This document shows positions 48,220 to 59,800 of a DNA stretch of 64,000 nucleotides, one piece after another. The translations under genes were made by a program, and so were the position numbers. The stretch is from positions 2,276,001 through 2,340,000 of the forward strand of contig CALNXK010000008.1 of NCBI GenBank assembly GCA_942486035.1, given 5' to 3'. The stretch comes from Porites lobata (taxonomy: Eukaryota > Cnidaria > Anthozoa > Scleractinia > Poritidae). Positions within the stretch are counted from its first letter, which is position 1, and each line of letters starts with the position of its first letter. The notes beneath the pieces are model-generated. The model searched no databases. It was given only the letters and a program-made list of their open reading frames with translations, and was not told the origin of the DNA.

Positions 48220-48457
48220 TAAGCATCCAGTGGGAAAAGACAGTAAAAAACATCACAAGTTGACAAAATACTCTGTCAGCTTCAGCTGTCAAAGTAAACA
48301 AGGTTCAAGATGCTGCATAAATTTTCTGCATGAACTCACCTGTCAAATTTTGACCAATCAGAGCGTGATCAACGCGTGACTATGGTGAGAAAAGTGAAAA
48401 GCCTCTGTCTTCCCTGCTTGTATTTTTAAATGACTGGCTGAATTTTCGCGTCGGAGA

Positions 48458-48853
48458 TCAGTTTGAAATCAAAATGTTAATAACGCGGGACCATAGTGAC
48501 ATTAACACAACACTTTCTGTCATCATGTCATTATGTTGCTGCCGTTCTCTTTGCCTTTGTATTTCTCTTTCACGTTGCCTTTGTCTGTTCATTCTAGCTC
48601 TGTCTCGTTCTGCTTGCCGGCGTTTTTCATTATAATTTTCTCTCCTTCTTCTCGCTCTGACTCTTTCTACTTGCCGACTTTCTTCGCTAAAATGTTGTCT
48701 TCTTCTTCTACTTCTAACGCGCTCTCTTTGGCGATCGTCTTCGCTTGTTCTACGCGTGTTGACTCTTGCTCTCTGCCGTTCACCTTCTCTTTGCTCTCTG
48801 CTTAAAACCTGTCATCTACAAGCTAAAATCTCTCTGCTGTTGTTTGTTGACAT
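48458..48853 (-). pseudogene. Arg/Glu/Gln-rich frame, possible decayed Helitron-type N-terminus
   Basis: From ATG 48853 the frame reads MSTNNSREILACR, then TGA at 48814-48812, then 117 open codons to TGA at 48458. The body is a repeated Arg/Gln/Glu helix (REQREGERQRARV, DDRQRERVRSRRRRQ, RRQAERDRARMNRQ, REIQRQRERQQ) followed by a hydrophobic LMSLWSRVINIL. Such charged repeats occur at the start of animal Helitron replicase-helicase proteins, but also in unrelated coiled-coil proteins. No HUH or helicase motif follows, so at most this is a broken remnant. The flank to 49171 is shared with the repeat at 20022-20845. Confidence 0.3.
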
Positions 48854-49171
48854 AATAGCTTTCGCAAGTTGTAATAAAAAGTTATAAAGGCTCTGTCGAA
48901 AAATCTTTTTGCTAAGTTGCTTTGAAATTTCCTTTTTCAAAACCAGTTGCGCGATATAATTGCGCGACGTTGTGCCATGCGATTTCCCGCCAAAAAATCT
49001 CTACTTTCCCCTACCCCAAGAGCCCATGCGGACTACTTTCCACTACCCGAAAAGTCCGTACGGACGGACGTACGCTGACATCATAACCAAAATTTCTCGG
49101 ATGGGTAGTTTATCTTAGTTATGGTGCTCCGCTCGCGCGCGCTTCGCGCCCGCAAGGAGCTCCGCTATAAT

Positions 49172-50350
49172 AGTAAAGTATCTTTGAGCTTTTGAATAGT
49201 AAAAGCTTCTGCGATGCACCTTATTTTAATAATGCAAATAACGTTGTAGCTGTTGTTGCTTTCCTTTCCACCAGTGCCAGTCTCCCCTCTCTACGCCCCC
49301 TTTCTAAATCCTTTCTAATCTGGTACCCAGATGTCACTGTCTTACGCTGAAAAGTGAGATCTCCCTTTCCCTTGGCCGTGGGAGATCTGGGTACGAGATC
49401 AAATCCTTTCCAGCCCCTGTAGCTTTGTGTTCTCAAATTTGGAAGCACACAACCAAAAAAACAAAGTATCTAATGAATCAATCAAAGGGATAAAACAGTT
49501 CCGAGGGTATATCGGTAGAAGAGCAGTAGCATTAAAAGTAGGGACCGCATGATCGCATCCAACCTCGTACGTAACTACAGTTCTTTAGGCGTCTCGTTTC
49601 GATTTTAATTTTAATCCGGCCGGAAACTTTTTCCAAGTGCAAACAAAAAAAATGCACTCAGAGCGACAAAAACGATTTGAAACCTATAACAAACGTCTTT
49701 TATTGCGATATACTGAGTCACCACAACACATTTTCCCTTAACCTGTCAGAGACGGTATCGAAAGGCTTCAAATGATATACCGTGCCAATCCAACTAAGGT
49801 AATCTCAGCAGTTAAACCTTAATTTTCATAACAAAACAAAACACTGAATAATAATGTTAACAGCTGTGGTCATATGGCTCTATCTAACAATGCCTTATTT
49901 ATCGACTCAAAGAGATTTTACCTAATAATTTTTTTCTAGCCATGAAAAGAGATCATTGGGAGTAACCGAAGCGCTCTTTAGTTATTATACATTATTACTT
50001 TATCTAAACTATAATTGGACATTTCTTCGTATGCAATACCACTGCACACAAAATTCAGCTGAGAGTGTGTAACAAGGCATTGAACGATCTGTAAACTGCA
50101 TACCAAAATCCGTGGTAAAATAAAGAAAGACACAAATTCAACAAATAGTTTATTAAGTGAAGATAGGTGTTTAGGTGACACAGTATTTTTGTAGGACACT
50201 GCCCTTCTTTGAACCTCCGATAAGTAAACAGCTTGGTCTTGACTGTTAATCCACTACACCTCAATTCAATTTTCACTTTAATATTATTTTTGTTGCGTTT
50301 GGGATGAGTAACACGTGACATTGACTTAATCGAATTTCAGCCCTCAATTC
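49172..50350. other. Intergenic stretch without recognised genes
   Basis: AT-rich sequence with no credible exon chain on either strand. One short local inverted repeat (GATCTGGGTACGAGATC near 49382 and AATCTGGTACCCAGATG near 49316) was seen. Nothing else is supported. Confidence 0.4.
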
Positions 50351-50359
50351 TGAATTTTT

Positions 50360-50844
50360 TTTTCTGGAAAAGCTCTACGCCACGTATACTTCAATGTCAA
50401 AAAATGCAGTTTTATGGTATTCAAATCACACAAGAAACAGTTAAAAACAAATTTGACTATGAGTTAAGTAACCAAGTAATTCAAACAGTAGATAAGACGA
50501 AGTTCCTTGGAATAGTAATTGACCAGCACCTAACATGGAAAAGTCATATTGAATTCATTGCATCGAAAATCCCTAGTGCAAAAGGAATTCTTTGTAGAAT
50601 TCTCTTCTTTATCTATCAGCCACTATTGAAAATGTTATATAATAGTCTGATTTACCTGTATCTTTGTTATGGTAATGTTGTTTGGGCAAACAACTATCCC
50701 ACAATACTTGACAAATTATTAAAACTCCGGAAACACTTTCTCCCTCTCGGTCGTTCACACTGTTCACTTTTAGGCGTTAAAATTGACTACTTTCTTATTA
50801 GCTGTTTTTGCTTCCATCTTAGGTCAAAATCACTCCCTGAATAG
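50360..50844 (+). mobile_element. Non-LTR reverse transcriptase fragment, frameshifted
   Basis: One frame gives YFNVKKCSFMVFKSHKK. After a shift near 50470 the next gives TKFLGIVIDQHLTWKSHI, then LLKMLYNSLIYLYLCYGNVVW. This order (NVKKT-MVF, KFLGV-ID, LTWK-HI, LY-SLI-PYL-YG-VW) is the thumb and connection region of CR1/Jockey-type RTs. The catalytic YADD core and the 3' end are absent, so it is dead. Confidence 0.7.
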
Positions 50845-50940
50845 TTAAATGATTTCTGCTCAGAAACACTCATGTCCACAACCATTTTGCAAGAAACTCC
50901 ATATAACTATGCCATTTCATAGTGCCGGCTTTCCGATCGA

Positions 50941-51476
50941 CAACGTTAAAAATCCCCGTTAATACGGGCATTGAAGAGGCCATAGAAAGTGTCTGTATTA
51001 CCGGGTTATTCGTATTAAGCGGGTCACGTTATTTAAATTTAAAAAAATACTCCTTTCATTTGAACAAAATACTAACGAAATTAAAGAGCAAGTGTAGAGC
51101 ACATTAACATTGTCAAACCAAACATCTCTAACTGTCACAGAGACGTCATTCCTACGACTAAATCCACAGAAACACTCAAAAATCTCTGGCCTATTACTAA
51201 AAGAGAACGATTCATCCATATTCGGTGTGCTGTTGCGTTCTGGGAGATCGACATGCTGTAGTGACCAACCGAAGGCTTTTTCACCTTCAAAATAGACTGC
51301 AAAACAGTCTGTTCGATGGGCAAGAGTCAAGTGTCCGTTGTTTGCATTAACGGGTGTCCGTATAAAGCGGGTCAAATTTAGAGAAAATGTAAGGGCTTTT
51401 CTTTCGCCACGGACAAAAAAAAAACTGTCCGTCCATAATAACCAGGTGTCCGTAAAGCGGGATTCAATTGTACCGT
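50941..51476. mobile_element. Probable pogo-type nonautonomous element
   Basis: Several copies of the motif GTCCGTATTAACGGGT / TAAAGCGGGTCAAAT lie in inverted orientation near both ends (50945-51030 and 51340-51476). The right end TCCGTAAAGCGGGATTCAAT is typical of pogo-like termini. The left border is not sharp. Long minus-strand frames here are not gene-like. Confidence 0.4.
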
Positions 51477-51479
51477 TAA

Positions 51480-51806
51480 CTGCGGCTTAAAAGCGCCCCC
51501 GCCAGGCTATAGGCCCATTCTACCTGTAAACAAAAAATAAATCCGATTATAAGCTCCCCGGATGTAAGCCGCCCTGTAGCTTGTATTGAAATGAACTCGA
51601 TTTATGATGACGTTCTGAGCCTAATTAAAAACCAGATAAATGCAAAACGTATTTTGTTGAGCACTGAAATAGCTTGTTTCGAAGCGCTGATTTAGTCCGG
51701 TTATAAGCCCCCTCGGATATAAGTCCCTCTGTTTATTGTATAAGCCCTCCTTTACCCCTTACGAAGGTGAATATAAGCCTAGGTATTATAACCGACGGTT
51801 TACGGT
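51480..51806. repeat. Repeat with inverted TTATAAGC motifs
   Basis: TAACTGCGGCTTAAAAGCGC near the left and CCGACGGTTTACGGTA at the right enclose several copies of GATTATAAGC/GGTTATAAGCCCC and TATAAGCCC. It is probably another nonautonomous DNA element. Borders are uncertain. Confidence 0.35.
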
Positions 51807-52190
51807 AGCTGTCTCCTGAGTGAGAGTAGTCGGAGGGACGCTTATTTGAAGGAAAGCGCTAATTCGAGCATTTTCGAGTATTGGACATCCATATACTAAA
51901 TCTATAAAGGGGCAGATTTTAAATAATTGTTTCTCTTGCAAACATCTAAATGCAATAATTAGTATTATTATACATTCTACTCACTATCTGTCTTCTCATT
52001 GGCTAAGAGCTTACAGCGAATTTTGGACATCAAGGTCTCGAGAAGTGTTATCAGCCTTGGCTTTCGGTTCGGCTGGTAACGCTTAGCCCGACATTGATTA
52101 TTCCGGATATCGCAAAAACCTCATCCAATAATCGTTTAGAATCCCTAATATGCGTGCAGTTCCACAGTTGGTTCGGTTCCTTCCATAATA

Positions 52191-52219
52191 GTAAGTAAGT
52201 AAGTAAGTAAGTAAGTAAA
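52191..52219. repeat. (GTAA)n microsatellite, retrotransposon tail
   Basis: Seven GTAA units mark the 3' terminus of the minus-strand retrotransposon. Confidence 0.8.
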
Positions 52220-52473
52220 GACTTTATTTTATGAGGGTTAGCACGAAATAGCCGGGGCTAATAAACTTGTGGCCCTCTAAATAATAAATAATAAAATAAT
52301 AATTGAGTATACTAAGCTATGAAAAAATACAAGATTAAAACCAATTAAGAATACAGATACTATAGAATCTACTAAATTATTTAAAAGATAAAATATAGCG
52401 TTATAATAATCTCACAGTTCATCAAGTAACTTAAATAGAAAAATGATCAAGATTCTGCTGTTGTTTAAAAAAT

Positions 52474-54129
52474 TCATTCCACAATGCTTTTTTTAAAGAG
52501 TCTTACAGGCAAAGATAAGCTGTTCCACGCTTTGCAAGTTGTTACGGTAAAAGTTCTGCCTCCTTCTGTTTCGCGATTATACCTCGGAGAGGTTAGGTTA
52601 AAATTACAGTACCTGGTTTTTCTACTGTGGATGTTACTGTTTAATTTAAGTAGATCGTTGAGATAAACAGGGACGTCACCTTGTAATCGCTTATAAGCAA
52701 TGATACATTTAGATATGAAAGCGTCTTTATAAAAAGGCAACCATTTCAGCCGATTAAACAAGGGAACTGATGGTGCTTGAGGGGGGGCATTCAGGATTAC
52801 TCTAGCTGCTCGTTTTTGGAGCTTCAGGACCCGCCCAAGGCTTTCCTTATCACAATTAGTCCAAAGGACGCTTGCATAATTAATCACTGGCCTGATCAAA
52901 GCATTGTAATAAAGTAATCTTTGTTTAAGGGGCAGATAATTCATAATTTTCTTTAACAAGCCGATGCGCTGTGAAACTTTCTTACAAACAGTCGTAATAT
53001 GCTCAGAGAAAGATAGCTCTTCATCAATCTCAAGACCTAGTAGCTTAACGTTCATAACGTTAGTTAATAAACTGCCATTGCGAGTAATCTCAGGGTTATT
53101 GTTTATTTTGGTCGAGAGTAGCTTTCCCTTCACGGTGAGGACCTTGGTCTTTTTTTCGTTGAGTGGAAGCCTGTTGGCCAATGCCCAGTTAAAAACGTCT
53201 GATACAGATGTATTAAGAGATTCCTGCAGTCTTCCCATCCTGCCACAATCTGCTGACGATGTGATTGTAGTATCGTCTGCATAAAGATCTATTTCAGAGG
53301 AGCTGACATGAAGTGGCAGGTCATTAATAAAAACTGTGAAAAACAAGGGGCCGAGTATACTGCCCTGGGGGATCCCATGTTTCATAAGCGCCACTTCTGA
53401 GACGCAACCACCCAAATGGACAAGCTGGTGTCTGTCCGCCAAATAAGACTGGAACCACTTCATTGTTTCGCCAGCAACACCATATACTTTCAGCTTATCC
53501 AGAAGAAGACCATGATCTACCATGTCAAAGGCTTTACAGTAGTCTACTAGCACCATGCCACTAACTCTATTCTTATCTAAATTGAAGAGCAATTCGTCAA
53601 TTATCTGTATGAGAGCGGTGTCTGTAATGTGATTCTTCCGAAAACCAGACTGGCGAGGATAAATCAGATTGTTTTCAGTTAGATAACTGTATAAGGAGTC
53701 ATGCACATGTCTCTTGATAACTTTAGAAAGGACAGGTAGCACAGATATTGGTCGAAAATTCTGAACGTCACGTGAGTCACCATTCTTGTACAGAGGAGAA
53801 ACTTTAGCTGTTTTCCAACGACTTGGAAATGATCCACTGGAAAAGGAAAAGTTAATCAATCTCGCAACAACAGGTGCTATAACAGGTGCCGCTATACGCA
53901 AAAGCTGAGAACCTATTTTATCAATGCCAGCAGCTTTGCGCGGATTTAACTTTTGTAACAAAGTAAGCACCTGCGCACTAGTGATGGATGGAATAACATA
54001 AGATGTATCAGGACTTTTTCTGGATCTGACAAAGTCTTGCAGCTTTGAGGGGTCAGATGGAACTTGCGGTAATGTAGATCTTAACCTATCTGCTATACTG
54101 GAAAAATGAGCGTTAAAATGTTGCGCCAT
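52474..54129 (-). CDS. Reverse transcriptase of the non-LTR element (551 aa frame)
   Basis: An uninterrupted frame shows the RT blocks in order: LNPRKAAGIDKIG, WKTAKVSPLYKNGD with NFRPISVLPVLSK, QSGFRKNHITDTAL, the catalytic VDYCKAFDMVDH, GIPQGSILGPLFFTVFINDL, the YADD box (DLYADDTTI), then LPLNEKKTKVL, KLLGLEIDEELSF and the C-terminal YNALIRPVINYASVLW. All catalytic aspartates are present, so the RT could fold. Without endonuclease and ORF1 the copy is not autonomous. The real start is upstream and broken, so the first Met is arbitrary. Confidence 0.88.
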   Translation of the reverse strand: MAQHFNAHFSSIADRLRSTLPQVPSDPSKLQDFVRSRKSPDTSYVIPSITSAQVLTLLQKLNPRKAAGIDKIGSQLLRIAAPVIAPVVARLINFSFSSGSFPSRWKTAKVSPLYKNGDSRDVQNFRPISVLPVLSKVIKRHVHDSLYSYLTENNLIYPRQSGFRKNHITDTALIQIIDELLFNLDKNRVSGMVLVDYCKAFDMVDHGLLLDKLKVYGVAGETMKWFQSYLADRHQLVHLGGCVSEVALMKHGIPQGSILGPLFFTVFINDLPLHVSSSEIDLYADDTTITSSADCGRMGRLQESLNTSVSDVFNWALANRLPLNEKKTKVLTVKGKLLSTKINNNPEITRNGSLLTNVMNVKLLGLEIDEELSFSEHITTVCKKVSQRIGLLKKIMNYLPLKQRLLYYNALIRPVINYASVLWTNCDKESLGRVLKLQKRAARVILNAPPQAPSVPLFNRLKWLPFYKDAFISKCIIAYKRLQGDVPVYLNDLLKLNSNIHSRKTRYCNFNLTSPRYNRETEGGRTFTVTTCKAWNSLSLPVRLFKKSIVE

Positions 54130-54769
54130 TAGCTTTTTGTCATCTATAACAGCTTCCCCAATATTAATACTGTTAATATCGCGTCTGTTCTTTCCTGAGC
54201 CAGTCAGTGTTCTTATTGTCTTCCATATTCCTCTTGAATTTTCGTTTTGCGCTCCTAATCATCGCAACTGCTTTGTTTCTGCATAATGTCTCTGCATAAA
54301 TCATGGTGGCCATCTAATGACGTCTTAAAGGGGCTATGTCACCCCACACGCATGCGCCAGCCAATGAAAACAAACTTGAAAAAGTCGGCGGCCCGTCTTT
54401 TTCAAGTTCTGTCGGAGATTTTGGAAGGCTGTTTTTATCTGTCTAAATCTCAGCCATCGTTCGATAGTTAGCGAAGTTTTGTATTAAGAATCGTTCTATG
54501 GTGATTACAGAATAATGTTTTGGCGTTATTTTGAAATTGTTTGCCTGTGGAATGTTTTTACGTGGATTTACTGTGTCCTCTTATCAGCGGCCGTTGTAGT
54601 GGCAGAGTTAATGACGGCTACTCCACAATGAGTGATGGAATCGTTGATGGAATCTTCCCTATAGTTCACAGAACCTTTCTTGGATTTTTCTTATGCTCAA
54701 AGTATGTGGACATATAATGAAGCGGCTATCGAGTTGGCGGCGGCCATTTTTTGTAAACGATTATGTACA

Positions 54770-54990
54770 CAGGAAAAAATAACGGATTCCCATTTTTGGA
54801 TATTTTAGGGTATTTAAAGAATACCCATAAAAATCCCAAATTTGGCAAAGTGAGACAAGTCCCAACCAGGGAATTCCCAACCAAGTTCCCTGGTTGAGAC
54901 TTGTCTCACTCTTCCAAATTTGGGATTTTTGTGGGTATTCTTTAAATACCCTAAAATATCCAAAAATGGGAATCCGTTATTTTTTCCTGT
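54770..54990. repeat. Long hairpin with CAGGAAAAAATAACGGATTC arms
   Basis: Arms of about 100 bp (ACAGGAAAAAATAACGGATT to GACAAGTCCCAACCAGGGAA and complement) are separated by about 15 bp. They are nearly perfect, so this is a recent palindromic insertion within the TTAA-flanked element. Confidence 0.75.
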
Positions 54991-54996
54991 GGTATG

Positions 54997-55654
54997 GGTC
55001 AAATCGAAGCTTCAACATGCCCCCCCGGGCATACCCCGGGCATTTGACACCTTTGTCGTCCCGGGGAGGAGGGAATTTGATTATCAGAGTCTTCCAGGGG
55101 GTGGGGAATTTGATCCCCATCCTTCAGGGGTGGGGGATTTGAACTGCACCCTCGATTTCATGTAAAATCTTTGGCGTGGCGAGCTATCATGGGGGACGCG
55201 GTGTTAGAGGATTTTCGTGGAAAAGATTGTGCCTTTGTGGCCAGTTGGTTACGAGGAAAGGGCTTAAACAAGCTTTGTGCTGTATTTGAAGTATTTAAAT
55301 TTTGAAATTTTCAGGCTTTGAATGTATGAATGTATTTTATTGTTGTGTTTTTTTCCGTTGCTTTGCGCGAGACTTTTGTTCGTAGTAAATAGGCTAACAG
55401 TGTTTCTCAGTTTCTGTTACATTTATAAAGATTTTGTTCGACAACTGAAGGTGTTTCCACCGTCTTTCTGTCTTTTTTGTGCCTGTGAAATGTCCCCGGG
55501 GTGGGGGCATTTGATCACCTGAATGGACCCCAGTGTGAGGCATTTGAACGGCATTTTCGCCCGGGTAGGGGGAATTTGAACAATAATTTTCAAAAAAGTC
55601 AAATGCCCGGGGGTTTGCCCGGGGGGGGGGGCATGTTGAACCTTCGATTTGACC
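54997..55654. mobile_element. MITE with GGTCAAATCGAAGCTTCAAC ends
   Basis: The left end is GGTCAAATCGAAGCTTCAAC and the right end, reversed, is GGTCAAATCGAAGGTTCAAC; G-runs and CCCGGG blocks follow inward on both sides. Multiple GGGGAATTTGA / GCATTTGA motifs form subterminal repeats. It is nested in the 54329-56531 element and abuts the hairpin. Confidence 0.65.
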
Positions 55655-56823
55655 GATACATTACAAGAGCATCAGGCCATGAGTTTCGTGACGAAACTAA
55701 ACTCCTGGCGAAGGAAACATTATAAAATTCGGCTAGATTCCTTCTTGTATTTATCTGGATTCACGGCAAAGATAAACACGACCGTTTGCTCGTCCAGATT
55801 GTTCTCAACGGACTTAGAGAGGCACCTAAGTACGAGTTAGATCCTGTACATGCCATGTTTTTGAACTGTTTGTGTTTACGTTCGAGGATATTTTTGGAAA
55901 ATAGCAGAGTTTACTTTCCCTTTTTATCAACGGACTCCTTATAGTGGAGTAGTATACCAATGATGCTTGGTTCTGTTTTTCTCGACGTCGCAGTGATTCG
56001 GCACGATCGAACAATTTTGCGCGATAATGTATGTTTCCCTAAGATCAAAACAAAGACTTGATGTCTCTTGTTCTATCAGCATCTAAATTATAAAATCACT
56101 AGCGACAGACAAGTCTAGTTGTTAATGATTTGAAACAGTCTTGGTCTTTATCTTCGGTCTAGCGTCTTTTGTAGCTCGTTTGTAAAATACAACTTCGATT
56201 TATTTTGTTGAATAAGACAATATGTTGTTGTTGAATTTTTGTTTGCGCTCTATTTTATGAATGGCATGCGTTTTTACTTCAAAACTACAAGTAAAATTGT
56301 CGTCACAATTTTATTCTTGATCTAGCATAACCAGAGAAGAAACGTTCCGTAAATTCTATCGAAATATCCCTTATCTAAACCCATTTCGCTTGTTAACCTC
56401 TCTAAATTCGGAGCCTTGAACGTGACAGAACAGAACATGGAGAAAGTCACGCGTTAAAAACAATAGAATTTTGACAGTTGAAAGTAATTTGCATAACTCA
56501 GAGCGCATGCTCTCCAGCTGACATAGCCCCTTTAAGGTGGAGTAACTGAAATATACTACGGCAAAGAAAACTCGTCAAAATTCGAAACTGATTTTTCACT
56601 GTTATTGTGACTACAACTCGTTCAATTTGTCAATAGTCATGGGTCTAGATGGAACCATGTGTTGTTGTCGTGTATGTAAATCAGTGAAATGTTAGTACAA
56701 GCAAATCAGGCGTATCGTAAAAAGAAAAAACTAATTATGCTGAAAGTGGGAAGTTTTTGAAAGTTTTGTTTTGATTTATATCCGACATCAACACAGGTTT
56801 TATCAACAACAACAGTTACATAG

Positions 56824-59800
56824 ATGGCCGCTGTAATGTGGCTTACGAGAATGGCTACTCGAAAAACACTTCTCCGCTTTCGGGGAAAAATACTTAATCA
56901 AAGAACACTACCTGATGCATTTAGAGAGTTGAGAGTAAGTAAATCATCGATGTTGTTGCGTGGCTATATTTTTTTCGGGATATAATTACTTTCAACTGTC
57001 ATTGCAGTTGCATTCAGTATTTTCTGGAGAGACACCTAAACATGAATTTGAAGACAAGCCGAAATTTCCTGGGGCTGCGAATGCGTTTTATACCGAGAAA
57101 ATGGACTTTATTAATCCCGATGACGATGTAATTATCCCGGTGTATCGAGTTATGGATCTTAACGGAAACAACTTTGATGAATCACAAAATCCCAAGGTAT
57201 CATAAATAATTTTAATAAAGTCGTCTAGAATATAGTATGGCTATTTCGTTTCAAGCTCTGTAACTGTAGCTAATTTTCCGATGAAATTTAAATTTAACTA
57301 TTCCAAACATTTTGAAGGCTGTAGCGGCCGACGCAATAAGCGGTTTAAAGAAAAGGTTACCGGGGGCGAAGCTGCTTATACGCAGGTATGACCTAAGAAA
57401 TGTGGAAACGTTTTTAAAAAAAAGGAGCCGTAATCTCGGTCAACATTTGTTGAAACATTCTCGAAAAAACAACATACACAAAGTCTTTGTACTATCGCGA
57501 ATACACATTTTGCTTGCAGCTCCTCCACTCAACATTGGTTTCACGGGTTTGCTTCAATTTTTGGATCACTGTTTCTCTGCATGATTGATTTTGTTGCGCA
57601 CGAAAAGGAAAATTTTCTCGCTGAAAAGCCTTGATCGATTAAAGAAAGCAGCTCTTTATCAACACTACTGTATGGTCTCATACTTGAAAGGAGAATTAAG
57701 AGAAGCTGCATTCTAGTTCAAAGTTTAGTTGTCGAGCTCAAGCAAACTATCTATAAACGAGTTGGGACGCGTCCGGACAGGTAAGAAAAAGTCTGGTCTA
57801 TTTTAAACCGCGAAAGGTGAATTGTTTCATTCCACTTTATATTCCGAGAACGGACCTAAGAGGCAAGGCTTTCATTTCTCGTTTCAATTCACCCGGACCA
57901 CGTGACCCGAAGAGCATAAACCGCGAGTAGAATAATGAGGCCTATGGATTAGGCAGTTCGTTATCATCATCCTTCGACTGCCTTCGAGATAGGCCTCACA
58001 TGCATCTCGCCACATTATCTTAATTCTTCCAAGTTTTTAAAAATACGAGCCGTTATCCGTTCTAATTGTGTCGGCACATGAAAGGAGTGTACTTCCTCGA
58101 CTTGGGCATGTTAGTCTCAGGGAAGAATGTCAATAGCAAGTCTATGGCTCGAAGTTAAATTTAAAGACATCCTTTTTAGGTAGAGGACAACACACTGACC
58201 GCCCCCCACCCCCCTCATGGACTACCCATATGGATGGACTACCCTAAAATGGACTACGCAGCTGAAGTTTAGTGATTAGGGTTAGGAAACTGAGTGCATC
58301 ATGTTCCATTAAGGGTCATTAGATTGGGAAAACTGACCTGAAACTTGATTCACTCAGTGTCCTAACCCTAATCACTAAGCTTCAACGGCGTGGCCGATTT
58401 TAGGGTAGTCCATATGGGTAGTCGATGGAGGTAGTCCTTGGACTGGGGGGTTAGTGTTTTGTCCACCACCTCCTTTTTCGCATTACAGGCGAACTTTGCC
58501 GTTTACCGTTTCAGATTTTAGACAACGGCAGGTGATCCTGACAACGGTATTTGTGGTTGCGCGAAAGTAGTTTGGACTGTGACATGAGAATAGTAAACAA
58601 GGGGCGGTTGTCATGATCAGATTTACACGATTAACATTATCTCTTTGTTGATTACCATTGATAAGTAGTATTCATTTTTGTGTTTCCCTAGCTGAAAATG
58701 GAAACAGTACAAGATATGTACAGAAAGATGATCCTTTTCAATACAATGGAGCGTATCCTATTTCAGGCACAGCGACAAGTATGTTTAATCCATCTATTTC
58801 AAGAGAAAACGTGTTATATACTAGAGGTAATCATTGATTACGGATCCCCGTTCGTCACCTACGGAAAAATTACGGAAACGAAAATCGAGTCGAAAGGAGT
58901 CCAGTTTCCCGGCTGAGGTGCTCCTGATAAAATTAATAGGGGCGGCTAATTTGCAGTCGCCCGTGATAGCTCGAACATTTCTGCCTTAATGCCACAGGAT
59001 GCGCCCTGACGAACGCAATAATCTCTACGCGATTGGATTCCTTTCAAAATAACATTAGCAGAAACTAGAACATAAAATTGTACAGCCTTCCGGTTAGCTC
59101 AATTGGTGGAGTGCCGGTCTGCTCAGCAAGAGGCCGCCCGTGAGCTTAAACCCTAGCCTGAGAAAACAGCCGACATTTTGCCACGTCACCATTGATTTCC
59201 CCGCGAAATGACGTCTGAAAAACGAGCGCAGAAATTCCATACTGATGACGCGTCACTACCCAGATCTGGGTAGTGATTCTTATCGGTTGAAGCAAATTTC
59301 CCACGCGTTACGGGCCAATCAGAAGCACTACTCAGATCTGGGTAGTGACGGGTCATCAGTATGGCGGAATTTCTGCGTTTGTTTCTCAGACGTCGTTTCG
59401 GCGGGGAAAGCAGTGGTGGCGTCGTGAAATGTCGGCTGTTCTCTCAGGCTACTCAAACCCCTGCTGGACCGTCAATCAAGATCTTTAATATAGAGAGATT
59501 TAGCCAAGGCTAAAAGCGAAGCTCTTGAGGGATCTTTTTAGAAATGTCTTTCTCAAGTAATTTAATTTTTGCCGTCATCAGAAAGCAAACTGAGTTCCAC
59601 ATTTAAAAAAGTGGACCGGACCTGGCGATAAATTGAAAACGAATAACTGGTCAGCGGATAAGTTTAAAAAAAAAAGGTCGCCTTAATGAGTTGTATCTCT
59701 GAACCCGCTATCAGCCATGTGACACTGGTCAGCAGATACCTTTTTTGACAGCTGTCAATTGACCATAACATAGATGTCTAATACCACGTTAAACAGAGAT

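Larger units (their letters stand above)
52191..54300 (-). mobile_element. 5'-truncated CR1/L2-like non-LTR retrotransposon
   Basis: On the minus strand the unit runs from about 54300 through the RT frame (54129-52474), then a 280-bp 3' UTR, to a (TTAC)n tail at 52219-52191. Above 54129 the frame continues as GIWKTIRTLTGSGKNRRDIN. Near 54240 it shifts to the typical linker NKAVAMIRSAKRKF in another frame, so a small deletion lies there. The endonuclease domain is absent. This is the most intact retroelement of the window. Confidence 0.8.
54329..56531. mobile_element. 2.2-kb TTAA-flanked element carrying nested MITEs
   Basis: Perfect 13-bp ends AGGGGCTATGTCA and complement are directly flanked by TTAA at 54325-54328 and 56532-56535. 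That suggests a piggyBac-type nonautonomous element. Inside are a long hairpin (54770-54990) and another MITE (54997-55654). No transposase frame was found. Its left edge touches the broken 5' end of the retrotransposon. Confidence 0.7.

Noticed and set aside
50998..51375. Minus-strand frame of 125 codons
   Set aside because: It overlaps a pogo-type nonautonomous element with inverted TCCGTAT motifs, shows no DNA-binding or DDE signature, and the other strand is open too.
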